Shown piece by piece: positions 19,855 to 28,888 of a stretch of DNA of 64,000 bases. The position numbers and the translations under genes are program-made. The stretch is from Veillonella seminalis (GTDB taxonomy: Bacteria > Bacillota > Negativicutes > Veillonellales > Veillonellaceae), in NCBI RefSeq assembly GCF_003992065.1, contig NZ_RQUZ01000008.1, positions 1 to 64,000 of the forward strand. Reading direction: 5' to 3'. Numbering within the stretch: position 1 is the first letter of the stretch; every line of letters begins with the position of its first letter. The notes under the pieces are model-generated. The model saw only the letters and a list, made by a program, of their open reading frames with translations, made no database searches and was not told the DNA's origin.

Positions 19855-20580
19855 GTAGCATCACCACGCGAGAAGTTATTTGCTGTCAGCTCCGCGTCAA
19901 ACGGCATGTGTTGTCGTTGATACGTCACAATCGGAGTACCGTCCGCATATGCCGACACAAGACTTTTCACATCATACACATCGCTTATCAGCTCTTCGCT
20001 GATAAGCTCTGACGGCATACCATGGTTCACAAGTTGACCTTTTTTCATGATAAAAATCTCATCACAAAAGAGCACTGCTAAATTCAGGTCATGAAGTGCC
20101 GCAATGACGCCAACGCCGAGACCTTTAATTACTTCCAAAAGTTCCAACTGATAGGTAATATCCAGATGATTCGTCGGTTCGTCTAGGATTAAATACGACG
20201 GCTGTTGGCAAAGCACTCGAGCCAACATAACACGTTGCTGTTCCCCACCGGATAACGAAGCAAAACTGCGTTTTGCTCTATCCCACATGCCAACCTTTTG
20301 CAAGGCTTCCATGGCAAGGTATGCATCCTCTTCCGTATCATCGTCAAAACCTTTTTTATACGGCGTACGACCCATCATTACAATTTGCCACACCGTGAAA
20401 TCAAAGTTGACTGCATGAAACTGTCCCATCACACCGATTTGCTGTGCCGCTTCACGCAGTGGGATCCCTGCGAGTGGTGTACCGTCAAAAGTTATCTCAC
20501 CCTGTTGAATCGGCAGTACCCGATATAAGTGTTTTAACAAGGTAGACTTGCCGCAGCCGTTTGGTCCCATAAGCCCTACA
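19851..20580 (-). pseudogene. ABC transporter ATPase fused to permease remnant (FecE/BtuD-like)
   Basis: The ATPase keeps Walker A (GPNGCGKST), the signature LSGGEQQRVMLARVL, Walker B YLILDEPTNHLD and the switch His (ALHDLNLAV), but lacks its first ~30 residues, including the usual first strands. In the same frame it continues from a FecCD permease piece (IIGFVGLM-GPNGCGKST). The join falls on a word both parents share (GFVGL in permeases, VGLMGPNG in ATPases), so an in-frame deletion between short repeats is the likely cause. The hybrid is unlikely to work as a transporter component. Confidence 0.8.
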
Positions 20581-21028
20581 AACCCGATAATACAGCACTG
20601 TGATACGAGTACGCCCGTTAAAAGTGCCATACAGGCCATATAAATATACCGTTTGCGCGTAGCATTAATCCCCAGCGTTACGGCCATTTCTTCCCCTAAC
20701 AGGAGCGCATCCAACGCTCGAACTTGAGATAAAAAGTAAACCGTCATACAGCCCACAACAATAGCCGGCCAACCGAGCATTGACCACTTTGCATCCGCTA
20801 AGGAACCCATGGTCCAAAATGCGTCAATTTTGTATTTAATACCGCCATTACTTGCTCTGCCGAGATTGTTACACTGCCCAAGGCTACTGCACCTATAATT
20901 GCGCAAAATAAAAAGGCAGTCAGAACCGGTACGGCCCAACTGCCCAATGTTTCAGTGCGATGCTTCGTAGCGGTCTGTAACTCTTGCAGGCGTTCTTGAC
21001 GTGTCGTCAACTCGACATCATTCATCAA
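20568..21028 (-). pseudogene. FecCD-family permease remnant with internal deletion and frameshift
   Basis: Residues 1-66 from the ATG at 21028 are a FecCD permease N-terminus with the first membrane span (VPVLTAFLFCAIIGAVALG, then SVTISAEQVMAVL). Near 20815-20835 the frame changes: the neighbouring frame continues with FWTMGSLADAKW, then LLLGEEMAVTLGI and GVLVSQCCIIGFVGL, the later part of the same family. Spans 2-5 are missing. The stretch then fuses to the ATPase. So one permease gene has suffered two deletions, one out of frame. Confidence 0.8.
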
Positions 21029-21160
21029 CTACCCTCATTTCGTTATGACATAAAAACAGGTCAACAGAATACGTCCCGGATTTCAATAACACTTACCTGA
21101 AAAATTTAGGTACTATTACCTGCCGGCTTACTCAAGCCGCTTGAAATCGTCGCGCAGTGC
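21029..21160 (-). promoter_or_regulatory. Leader of the decayed ABC operon
   Basis: On the minus strand a stable hairpin (CGGCTT-GAGT-AAGCCG near 21121-21138) precedes two mutually exclusive short hairpins, AGGTA/TACCT and ACCT/AGGT (21088-21122). This could be a control leader. It does not match a cobalamin riboswitch core that I know. Confidence 0.3.
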
Positions 21161-21609
21161 TAACCTTGTCGAAAGAGGCCAAATTTTTGGCTACAACTAT
21201 TACATTGTCCTATGCTACTTAACATTCATTTATCATGTATTAAAAATTAGAAAATTGAGAAAATTTTCTTCTATTGCATACATTATTTTATATAAAATGA
21301 AAGTTACTGTCAATACCAACTCATGAAAACTTCCTTCAAAACACTATATAGTCTCATTTTTCAAAATCACCCTCCGGTTTAACAGGAATTAAAACTCAAC
21401 TTCATCTCATTATCATTAAGTTTGTTAACTTAACGCAAAAATTTAAGATAACAGTACTTGATTTCCTACTTATCATTTTAAACAGACTCTATTCCGACAA
21501 TAATTATCACTAATAAAATGCGAGTTTTTAAGAGATATCTATCAATTATAAGAATATAACTCAAAAGCAAATATGAAGATCAAATATAAGCATATAGTTC
21601 AAAAATAAA
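21161..21609. other. AT-rich gap
   Basis: About 450 bp between the decayed operon and the ferredoxin terminator. The small frame at 21141-21326 has no ribosome site or recognisable sequence. Nothing else is seen. Confidence 0.45.
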
Positions 21610-21669
21610 AAGCGATTAGCTCCGTATTTTAATGACCTCTTTCGGTCATATCATACTCGCTAATCGCTT
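21610..21669 (-). terminator. Nested-hairpin terminator-like element
   Basis: Outer arms AAGCGATTAGC (21610-21620) and GCTAATCGCTT (21659-21669) enclose an inner hairpin ATGACC-TCTTTC-GGTCAT (21632-21649); T-rich on the minus strand. It lies about 170 bp beyond the ferredoxin stop. Confidence 0.65.
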
Positions 21670-21837
21670 ATAGTCATCATTTCATATAAAATGAACCTGC
21701 TTTTTCTATTTGTGCTATGTGACAATTCCACATGTTACGCTCATTATTCATTCCATTTCACACATGCATTACTCATTCAACTTGCATAATTATTATTTAA
21801 TCGATTTGCAGATTTACTATTTGTTCGATTTGCACCT

Positions 21838-22137
21838 TTAGCATTTATCTGATTTTACGCGTTCAATAGCGCCTACCGGACAAATTTCATAACAATCGCC
21901 GCAACCTATACAACCATTGCCTATAAAAAACTGCTGCAATTGTTCCACGATAATTTGTACCGGACAATCCATGGCGCAGGCACCGCACTTGACACATCGC
22001 TCGCCATTTACTACAAAGCGCCAACTTACTTCGGCCTTAGCCCCGACTTGAGACGTGTCCTTACATGGCTTAATTTCGCTTGAGGCTTCGCCCTTGTAAA
22101 TTTCAATCCCGGTCGAATCCTCTTCCTTACCATTCAT
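21838..22137 (-). CDS. 2[4Fe-4S] ferredoxin-like protein
   Basis: 99 residues. Two cluster motifs are seen, CVKCGACAMDCP (about 49-60) and CIGCGDCYEICP (about 76-87), as in bacterial two-cluster ferredoxins, so it is a likely electron carrier. About 40 polar residues precede them, longer than a minimal ferredoxin. The start codon overlaps the stop of the HAD phosphatase gene by one base (TAATG), showing translational linkage. The redox partner is unknown. Confidence 0.88.
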   Translation of the reverse strand: MNGKEEDSTGIEIYKGEASSEIKPCKDTSQVGAKAEVSWRFVVNGERCVKCGACAMDCPVQIIVEQLQQFFIGNGCIGCGDCYEICPVGAIERVKSDKC

Positions 22138-23024
22138 TATTTCACCAACTCTTTGGAGGCCGCTACAACTTCACGTACTACCTGCGCTACGCCATCTTCA
22201 TCATTCGTCGGTGCCAAGTATTTGGCTGTTGCTTTTGTCGTATCCTCACCATTAGCCATGGCAAAAGATACACCTGCATAAGCGAGCATCGTCAAATCAT
22301 TATTACTGTCACCAATTGTCATTACTTCATCGGCCGTAATTCTCAATTCATTAGCCAATGCTTCAACAGCACGACCTTTACTGATACCAGGTTGAACGAA
22401 CTCTAAGTTACCTTCACTGGATTGGATAATCGTGAAACGATCATCACCTTCAAAGTGTTTTAAAATAGCTTGCTTTTTAACTTCCGTTCCATAGAACAAC
22501 TGGATTTTTTCCAAATCCATACCTGTTTCTACGATATAATCGCGCAAATTTGGCACCATCGTACGACTTGCCTTCATGAGGGGAATCAAATGGGGCGACA
22601 AATTTGCGGCAAACGCTTCCATTTCATTGGCTGAACCGTAAATATCTTTACCGCCATACGCTTCAATATATACCTCAAACGGCAATAACTGATCCAATAA
22701 CCACAAACCTTCTTCATTACTGAAAGACTGATGGAATATTACTTTGGACTGATTGCCTTTTTGTTCCACAACTACAGCACCGTTACTGCAAATATACTCT
22801 TCAATTTCAGGCAAACGCTGAAGAACCTCGCCCATCTCCCCAAATGCACGACCGCTGGCTACCGCTACCGTAATACCTTCTGCCATAGCTTCCTTCATGG
22901 CCTGAACCGTCACATCACTGATATGCTTATCCGTATCCACCAACGTACCGTCAACATCAGAAACAATTAACTTAATCGGCTTTTTTAAAAATTTCTTATC
23001 AAAAGTTGTAATATCCGCTGCCAT
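22137..23024 (-). CDS. Cof-type HAD-IIB phosphatase
   Basis: 295 residues. HAD motif I is VSDVDGTLVDTD (about 19-30), motif II VAVASGRAF, motif III the Lys in ISKGRAVEAL and motif IV MTIGDSNNDLTMLAYAG, with a C2 cap between. Relatives dephosphorylate sugar phosphates, flavin or pyridoxal phosphate; the substrate cannot be told from sequence. GGAGG precedes the ATG. It is the first gene of a two-gene unit with the ferredoxin, an unusual partner. Confidence 0.9.
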   Translation of the reverse strand: MAADITTFDKKFLKKPIKLIVSDVDGTLVDTDKHISDVTVQAMKEAMAEGITVAVASGRAFGEMGEVLQRLPEIEEYICSNGAVVVEQKGNQSKVIFHQSFSNEEGLWLLDQLLPFEVYIEAYGGKDIYGSANEMEAFAANLSPHLIPLMKASRTMVPNLRDYIVETGMDLEKIQLFYGTEVKKQAILKHFEGDDRFTIIQSSEGNLEFVQPGISKGRAVEALANELRITADEVMTIGDSNNDLTMLAYAGVSFAMANGEDTTKATAKYLAPTNDEDGVAQVVREVVAASKELVK

Positions 23025-23181
23025 TCAAAACCTCCGTCAACATCATCTTATATATCATTTCGGTAAAGAACTCATAACGTCATCACCGATTACCTTATAA
23101 TTTAATACCTTTACTACTAATTATATCATACACAAATATACATCAGTTGAACTATTTCTTAAAAAAAATTCACTTATTTAT

Positions 23182-23371
23182 CTTCCATAGCGAGCGAAGC
23201 AATGCGGAAAGAACCTAAATAACCTCTGAGCAACAGCGCTCCCGTACTCTGGGCAGAAAAAGGAGAATACATCTTCCGAAGCGACCTTTCCTACTCGCGA
23301 AGCGATAGGCTGAGAGCAAGGAAGATGTATTCTCCTTTTCACTCAGAGCAAAATGCTCAGAGACTATTTAG
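23182..23371 (-). repeat. Nested-hairpin element, copy A
   Basis: An ordered set of inverted repeats: outer arms 23215-23232 / 23354-23371 (18 bp, with G-U pairs only in minus-strand RNA), middle arms 23260-23277 / 23320-23337 (18 bp, perfect), and an inner hairpin CCTA..GCGAAGC..TAGG (23290-23309). A further weak hairpin at 23183-23209 holds GAGCGAAGCAATGC. The middle stem ends in a T-run on the minus strand, so it can terminate transcription. The outer arm contains the stop codon of the 23368-23745 gene. Copy B at about 23.9 kb has the same plan with different stem sequences. Confidence 0.85.
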
Positions 23372-23745
23372 TTAAACGGCCAAATTGCTTTATACACCGC
23401 TTCCATGCCTGATTCCGGTACGATATGTTTCCACCCATCATAGAAATCCCCGGCACTGATGATTACCCCATCCTTATCATAAACAGCATAGGAAAAATAA
23501 TGGATCATCTTCGCACGGCGATCGAGTGCAACTAAAAATACATCAGATGCCCCTTCCGGATACGACATTTTAACCCATACTTTTGTGTACTCACTATTAA
23601 GCTCAGCACTATCTTTATCTATAAAAAGCATCGTACCTTTGACATTTTTTCCGATATAATCCCAATCCGTAGCTGACGAAATACTATTTAGCGAAAAAGC
23701 TCCCAACAATAATATTCCTATTAAAAAAACACGTAAACACCTCAT
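23368..23745 (-). CDS. Small secreted protein, possible surface-adhesin-E-like domain
   Basis: 125 residues with a signal peptide (RVFLIGILLLGAFSLNSISS). The mature part has WDYIGKNVKGTMLFIDKDS and TKVWVKMSYPEGA, then an IHYFSYAVYDKDG stretch, a pattern like the surface-adhesin protein E domain; this is a weak resemblance and no function is assigned. A GGGGGT site lies before the ATG. It is flanked on both sides by copies of the nested-hairpin element, and its stop codon lies inside the outer arm of copy A, so its last residues come from the repeat edge. Confidence 0.65.
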   Translation of the reverse strand: MRCLRVFLIGILLLGAFSLNSISSATDWDYIGKNVKGTMLFIDKDSAELNSEYTKVWVKMSYPEGASDVFLVALDRRAKMIHYFSYAVYDKDGVIISAGDFYDGWKHIVPESGMEAVYKAIWPFN

Positions 23746-23867
23746 CCTCTACCCCCAATACCAAACACTAACTGAAACCTTTACTCATCATTATTTTGAT
23801 TATACTACAAAAGTATATTGTAGGCATACAATCATTTTATATAACAAAACAACTCCCTCAAATTCAC

Positions 23868-24067
23868 TATACGCAGCGAGCGAAGCAATGCTGCGTCTCC
23901 CCTCCCCACTAAATAATTTTCGAGCGTACAGCGCTATCGTTCCAAGCGAAAAAAAGATAAGCCATCTTCCGAAGCGACTTTTCCTATCAGCGAAGCTGTA
24001 GGCTAGGAGCAAGGGAGATGACTTATCTTTTTCATCTAACGAGCATATACGCTCGAAAATTATTTAG
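23868..24067 (-). repeat. Nested-hairpin element, copy B
   Basis: Same plan as copy A: outer arms 23909-23928 / 24048-24067 (20 bp, perfect), middle arms 23953-23970 / 24013-24030 (18 positions, one G-U pair and one mismatch in minus-strand RNA), and an inner hairpin CCTA..GCGAAGC..TAGG (23983-24002). A strong hairpin at about 23870-23896 has GCAGC arms around GAGCGAAGCAAT. Minus-strand T7 follows the middle stem. The outer arm includes the ileS stop codon. Arms differ from copy A while pairing is kept. Confidence 0.85.
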
Positions 24068-26894
24068 TTAATACATCTACGCAACGGTGGCACAATGTAG
24101 GATGTTCCGCATTCTGCCCTACTGTTTCACGATGAATCCAGCAGCGTTCGCATTTTTCATATTCGCTAGGTTTTACAACCACGCTCAAGTGACCTTCTTC
24201 GGTAGCAACCGCTTCAGCCGGAGCCGAATCGCGACCTTCTACCAAGTACGCTTCACTTACGATGAGTAAAGCAGCCAATTGATCTTTTACTTCATTCAAA
24301 CGTTTGAACGCATCACCATCAGCATATACAGTGATGGATGCATCCAAGGAGTGACCGATAACTTTGTCCTGACGAGCAGTTTCCAAAGCTTTAGTAAGTT
24401 CAGAGCGAAGATCTAAGAGGTGGCTCCATTTTTCAGCCAACGCTTCGTCATAATGAACTTCTTTGCCGGTAGGCCAATCTTCAAGCATTACGCTTTCACG
24501 CATACCTTCTTCTTTTGGCATGTACTGCCATACTTCTTCAGCCGTGAAGGAAAGAACCGGAGCTACCATACGCACTAAGGTTGCTACGATTTCGTACATA
24601 GCAGTCTGAGCGCTACGACGAACTTGAGCTGTCGCTTTTTCAGCATACATAGTGTCTTTCATTACGTCTAAGTAGAAGGAGCTGAGATCAACCGTACAGA
24701 AGTTATGGATTGTATGATACAAGATATGGAATTCATAGTTTTCATACGCTTCCGTAACTTTGCGGCGTACTTCTTCTAAACGAAGGAGTGCCCATTTGTC
24801 GATTTCAGACAAGTTTTCATAAGCCACTTTATCCGTATTTGGATTGAAATCATCCAAGTTGCCCAATAAGAAGCGGAATGTGTTACGAATCTTACGATAT
24901 ACTTCGGATAACTGTTTTACGATATCTTTGGACAAACGAACGTCACCCTGGTAATCCGCGGAGGATACCCAAAGACGCATTACATCGGCACCGTATACAT
25001 CAATGATATCGGAAGGAGCCACCGTATTACCTACGGATTTGGACATTTTACGACCTTCGCCGTCCACTACGAAGCCATGAGTCAATACGGAGTTGTAAGG
25101 TGCTTGACCGGTTGTAGCTACGCTGGTGAGCAAGGAAGAGTTGAACCAACCGCGATGTTGGTCGGAACCTTCAAGATACATAGCGCATGGTACATCAAGA
25201 CCTTCGTTTTCCAAAACGCCGGCCCAAGAAGAACCGCTGTCGAACCAAACGTCCATGATATCTGTTTCTTTATGGAATTCACCATGACCGCAATGAGGGC
25301 AAGTGAAACCTTCAGGTAATAATTCCTTAGCCGTATGATTCCACCAAGCATCGGAGCCTTCTTTGGCAACCCAAGCCTGAACGGATTTGATAGTGTCATC
25401 GTTGACTACATAATCGCCGCAAGAATCGCAGTAGAATACAGGGATTGGCACGCCCCATACACGTTGACGGGAGATTACCCAGTCCCCGCGGTCCGCGATC
25501 ATATTGTAGATGCGGTCATGGCCCCATTTAGGGATCCACTGTACCTGATTGTCGATAACATCAAGAGCTGCTTTACGGTAACCGTCAACGGAAGAGAACC
25601 ACTGTTCAGTCGCACGATAGATTACCGGATTTTTACAACGCCAGCAGTGTGCGTATTGGTGACGCAAAGTACCTTTATGTAATAAAGCACCGTTATGAGC
25701 CAAGATTTTCAAGACAGGCACTTCGGCTTCATGAATCTCTTTGCCGGCCAACATTTCTTCCGTATCACCGTAACGATCGTTATCTACAGCGGCTACATAG
25801 TTACCGGTAGCATTAACGAAGGAAAGGATTTCTGTATTGATTTTGCCTTCTTTATTATATTTTTGAAAAATGCCAAAGTCTTCTTCGCCGTGTGCAGGAG
25901 CGGTATGAACGCAACCGGTACCGGCTTCAAGCGTTACATGGTCCCCCAATAACACTTTAACTTCACGGTTAACGAATGGATGCTTGAAGGTAGCCAATTC
26001 CAAATCGGAACCAGGGAATGTTTTAACTACTTTGTAGTCTTCAACTTGTGCATCTTTCATAGCGGATTCAACGAGTTCTACGGCCATCAAGTAGTATTCA
26101 TCACCAACCTGAACCCATGCATATTCGAGGTCCGGATTTACGGAGATTGCCTGGGATGCAGGTAATGTCCAAGGCGTAGTTGTCCAGATTACGGCATACG
26201 CTTTAGCAGGATCCACATTTTCCGGCAAGGTGCGTTTTACTTCGTCTACATACGCATATTTTACATAGATAGAGAAGGATTTCTTTTCATGGTATTCGAT
26301 TTCCGCTTCAGCCAAAGCTGTTTCGCAGTGAGTACACCAGTAAACAGTTTTAAGGCCTTTATAGATGTAGCCGCGTTTAGCCATTTCACCGAAGATACCG
26401 AGCTGTTTAACTTCAAAAGCAGGTTTCAAAGTCAAATACGGATCTTCAAAACGACCAAGCACACCGAAACGGATGAAGTCTTTTTTCTGTTCTTCCACGC
26501 ACTGCAAAGCGTATTCTTTACATTTAGCGCGAAGGTCCAAAGGACTCATTTCATGACGGTTGAGGCCTGTATTTTTGATGATGGCATGTTCGATTGGCAA
26601 ACCATGCGTATCCCAGCCGGGAATGTATGGAGTATAGTAACCCTGCATGGTTTTGTATTTCATGATGATATCTTTTAACGTTTTGTTAAGAGCATGGCCG
26701 ATATGAAGTTTGCCGTTTGCATACGGAGGTCCGTCATGCAATACAAAGCTCTTATTGCCTTTTCTTAATTCCAAGCGTTTTTCATAGATTTTATTGTCTT
26801 CCCAGAATTTTAAATACTCAGGTTCCCGTTTTGGTAAATTGCCGCGCATAGGGAATTCTGTTGCGGGCAAATGCAAAGTTTTGCCGTAATCCAT
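24060..26894 (-). CDS. ileS: Isoleucyl-tRNA synthetase
   Basis: Charges tRNA-Ile. The 944-residue protein has the class I motifs HIGH (PPYANGKLHIGHALNK) and KMSKS (GRKMSKSVGNTV), the editing domain between them (TTPWTLPASQAI, GTGCVHTAPAHG) and the C-terminal zinc-finger cysteines (CERCWIH, CHRC). The start at 26894 has GAGGAG; a longer frame would run into the T-box terminator. A T-box leader sits directly upstream. The last codons, LTK-stop, come from the edge of nested-hairpin copy B. Confidence 0.96.
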   Translation of the reverse strand: MDYGKTLHLPATEFPMRGNLPKREPEYLKFWEDNKIYEKRLELRKGNKSFVLHDGPPYANGKLHIGHALNKTLKDIIMKYKTMQGYYTPYIPGWDTHGLPIEHAIIKNTGLNRHEMSPLDLRAKCKEYALQCVEEQKKDFIRFGVLGRFEDPYLTLKPAFEVKQLGIFGEMAKRGYIYKGLKTVYWCTHCETALAEAEIEYHEKKSFSIYVKYAYVDEVKRTLPENVDPAKAYAVIWTTTPWTLPASQAISVNPDLEYAWVQVGDEYYLMAVELVESAMKDAQVEDYKVVKTFPGSDLELATFKHPFVNREVKVLLGDHVTLEAGTGCVHTAPAHGEEDFGIFQKYNKEGKINTEILSFVNATGNYVAAVDNDRYGDTEEMLAGKEIHEAEVPVLKILAHNGALLHKGTLRHQYAHCWRCKNPVIYRATEQWFSSVDGYRKAALDVIDNQVQWIPKWGHDRIYNMIADRGDWVISRQRVWGVPIPVFYCDSCGDYVVNDDTIKSVQAWVAKEGSDAWWNHTAKELLPEGFTCPHCGHGEFHKETDIMDVWFDSGSSWAGVLENEGLDVPCAMYLEGSDQHRGWFNSSLLTSVATTGQAPYNSVLTHGFVVDGEGRKMSKSVGNTVAPSDIIDVYGADVMRLWVSSADYQGDVRLSKDIVKQLSEVYRKIRNTFRFLLGNLDDFNPNTDKVAYENLSEIDKWALLRLEEVRRKVTEAYENYEFHILYHTIHNFCTVDLSSFYLDVMKDTMYAEKATAQVRRSAQTAMYEIVATLVRMVAPVLSFTAEEVWQYMPKEEGMRESVMLEDWPTGKEVHYDEALAEKWSHLLDLRSELTKALETARQDKVIGHSLDASITVYADGDAFKRLNEVKDQLAALLIVSEAYLVEGRDSAPAEAVATEEGHLSVVVKPSEYEKCERCWIHRETVGQNAEHPTLCHRCVDVLTK

Positions 26895-26915
26895 AAATAC
26901 TCTCCTCTCAATAAT

Positions 26916-27140
26916 AAAAAAAGCGCTCATCCCCGAAGGGACGAACGCGATAGTCCGTGGTACCACCCTACTGACTCTAAAAAGAGCCACTCACGCATAT
27001 AACGGTGCTCACCGATAAAGTCGAAACTTCATATGCTCCCAAGTGATTCGTTATTTCTTCATTCACTGACCTCGCACCATCTGTCAGCTCGCTGAGAACT
27101 ACCCGAAATAACCGTCTTTGTCATCGCATTCTATCATATG
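26916..27140 (-). ncRNA. T-box leader of ileS
   Basis: The T-box sequence AGGGTGGTACCACGG is on the minus strand at 26955-26969, followed by a terminator (GCGTTCGTCCCTTCGGGGATGAGC-like stem, about 26921-26950) and T7. The upstream half shows the stem I fold, with an ATC triplet in GAATCACTTG as plausible Ile specifier. Uncharged tRNA-Ile should favour readthrough into ileS. Confidence 0.93.
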
Positions 27141-27310
27141 TGTAAAAAATTTTCTTATAACTAAAATACCCATAGCGATTTGCTATGGTATTTTGCCTTA
27201 GCTAGAGTATAGAGAAGTACCTTCATTTTGTCAAGTCATTTCACATGTACTTTTTGTAAAAAAAGTGTATAATTAACACATCTACTAACAACTCTAAAAG
27301 GAGGATTTAT

Positions 27311-28492
27311 ATGCTCGCTTGGCAACGTACTGTATACATTTGTTTCTTCGGTGCGTTCTTATCGGCATTAGGTCTCAGTCAATTAGCCCCTCTCCTGCCG
27401 ATTTATCTAAACGAACTGGGTGTCACCGCCACAAATGAAACAGCCTATTGGTCAGGTCTCGCCATGGGCATCACCTATTTGGTGGTTGCTATAGTTTCTC
27501 CCTATTGGGGGCGCTTAGCGGACCGCAAAGGTCGCAAACTCTCATTATTAAGAGCCAGTTTTGGGATGATGATCTGCAATTTACTCATGTGCTTCGTCCA
27601 AACACCGACTCAACTCGTTCTGGTACGTCTCTTACACGGAACCGTATCCGGCTTTTTCTCAGGCTCCATTATTCTCGTAGCTGCGGAAACTCCGGAAGAG
27701 AAAACCGGCTGGGCTCTATCCATATTAGCCTCGTCTAATTTAGCCGGCTCACTAATCGGTCCGTTGATAGGCGGTTACTTAGCCGATACCTTTGGCGTCC
27801 GCTTCTCATTCTTCATTATAGCCTGTTTCTTAGGCGCCGCTTTTTTGCTCATCTTTTTCTTTGTTCACGAAGCCTTTACACCGCAACCTGACAAAGTGCC
27901 ACATAGTTTCGCTGAATTACGGCGTCAATTACCGGACTTCCACGAATTATTAATCGTGGCTGTCTCCACGTTCATCTATGCATTATCTATGATGAGCTTA
28001 CAGCCGATTATTACGGTTTATTTAAAAGAAATCTTGCCGCCGAATACGGCTCAAGTGGCTTCTCTGGCAGGTATTGTCTTTGCCTCCACAGGTTTTGCCC
28101 AAATGTTCAGCAGTTCCTACATGGGCAAATGGATTGATCGCATCGGTCCTCGACCTATTCTCATTGGCTCGCTTATCTATGTAGCACTCGTTACCATTCC
28201 GCAAGCCTATGTTACCTCGGCCTTGGAACTTGGCATTCTACGCTTTTTAACAGGTATAGGCCTTGCCGGTTTATTACCGTCACTCAACACCTATATTTCA
28301 CGTCATACGCCTAAAGAAATTTCCGGCCAGGTCTTCTCCTATACTCAGACCACTCAGTTTCTCGGTTATTTCTTAGGGTCTGTGGGCGGTGCCCTCTTTA
28401 TGGGGCAATTTGGTTTTACCGCTCTTTTCTGCGGAACCGGCCTCTTATTCTTAGCCAATGCGGCCTGGGTATATATAAAGCTAAGAGATTAA
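27311..28492 (+). CDS. MFS transporter, drug-efflux-like (DHA1)
   Basis: 393 residues with 12 predicted spans. The MFS motif A is GRLADRKGRKLSLL after span 2, and motif C-like glycine-rich GSLIGPLIGGYLADTFG is in span 5, typical of antiporters such as NorA/TetA. The ribosome site is AAAAGGAGG. Substrate unknown. It stands alone, converging on the ArsR-type gene. Confidence 0.85.
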   Translation: MLAWQRTVYICFFGAFLSALGLSQLAPLLPIYLNELGVTATNETAYWSGLAMGITYLVVAIVSPYWGRLADRKGRKLSLLRASFGMMICNLLMCFVQTPTQLVLVRLLHGTVSGFFSGSIILVAAETPEEKTGWALSILASSNLAGSLIGPLIGGYLADTFGVRFSFFIIACFLGAAFLLIFFFVHEAFTPQPDKVPHSFAELRRQLPDFHELLIVAVSTFIYALSMMSLQPIITVYLKEILPPNTAQVASLAGIVFASTGFAQMFSSSYMGKWIDRIGPRPILIGSLIYVALVTIPQAYVTSALELGILRFLTGIGLAGLLPSLNTYISRHTPKEISGQVFSYTQTTQFLGYFLGSVGGALFMGQFGFTALFCGTGLLFLANAAWVYIKLRD

Positions 28493-28530
28493 TCATTTTA
28501 TCTCGAAATATAGATATATTAACAAAAATA

Positions 28531-28556
28531 AAAAGCAGCCAAAACTGCCTTTTATT
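28531..28556. terminator. Short bidirectional terminator
   Basis: AAAAGCAG / CTGCCTTTT inverted repeat between the convergent MFS and ArsR genes, with A/T tracts on both sides. The stem is short. Confidence 0.6.
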
Positions 28557-28879
28557 TAAAGCGTACTATTAATTTCTGCCTTAAAGCTCTCTATCATCGA
28601 TTCATTACGACGATAATACGTCCATTTACCGAAGCGAGCTGACTCCAACAAACCTGCTCGTTGCATCAAATCCAAATAATGGGATACAGCCGATTGGGAA
28701 ATACCTAATTTTTCTTGAATGCTCCCCACACAGACTCCTCCTTCAAACGAGTCTTCCTCAGTCATATGAAATCCCTGGGGCGGGAAGTGTTTCGACGGTT
28801 CTTTTAACCATTGTAAAATTTTTAGGCGGCTTTCATTAGATAGAGCTTTAAAAATATCTTGTAGTTGTTTATTAGTCAT
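28556..28879 (-). CDS. ArsR-family winged-helix repressor
   Basis: 107 residues. The winged-helix core is clear: IFKALSNESRLKILQWL, then the recognition helix ISQSAVSHYLDLMQRAGLLE and the wing RFGKWTYYRR. A 20-residue insertion between helices carries PPQGFHMTEEDSFEGG, unlike the shortest ArsR proteins. No cysteine pair of the arsenic-sensing type is obvious (one Cys, GGVCVG), so the signal may not be a metal. It lies downstream of a DMT transporter gene on the same strand. Confidence 0.85.
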   Translation of the reverse strand: MTNKQLQDIFKALSNESRLKILQWLKEPSKHFPPQGFHMTEEDSFEGGVCVGSIQEKLGISQSAVSHYLDLMQRAGLLESARFGKWTYYRRNESMIESFKAEINSTL

Positions 28880-28888
28880 GTCTTAATT

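Noticed and set aside
21029-21160. Cobalamin riboswitch before the decayed ABC operon
   Set aside because: The conserved B12-box and core are not found.
21141-21326. Small plus-strand frame in the gap before the ferredoxin
   Set aside because: No start signals or similarity to known proteins.
23800-24012. Open frame of 70 codons on the minus strand
   Set aside because: It runs through nested-hairpin copy B; its composition is set by the repeat.
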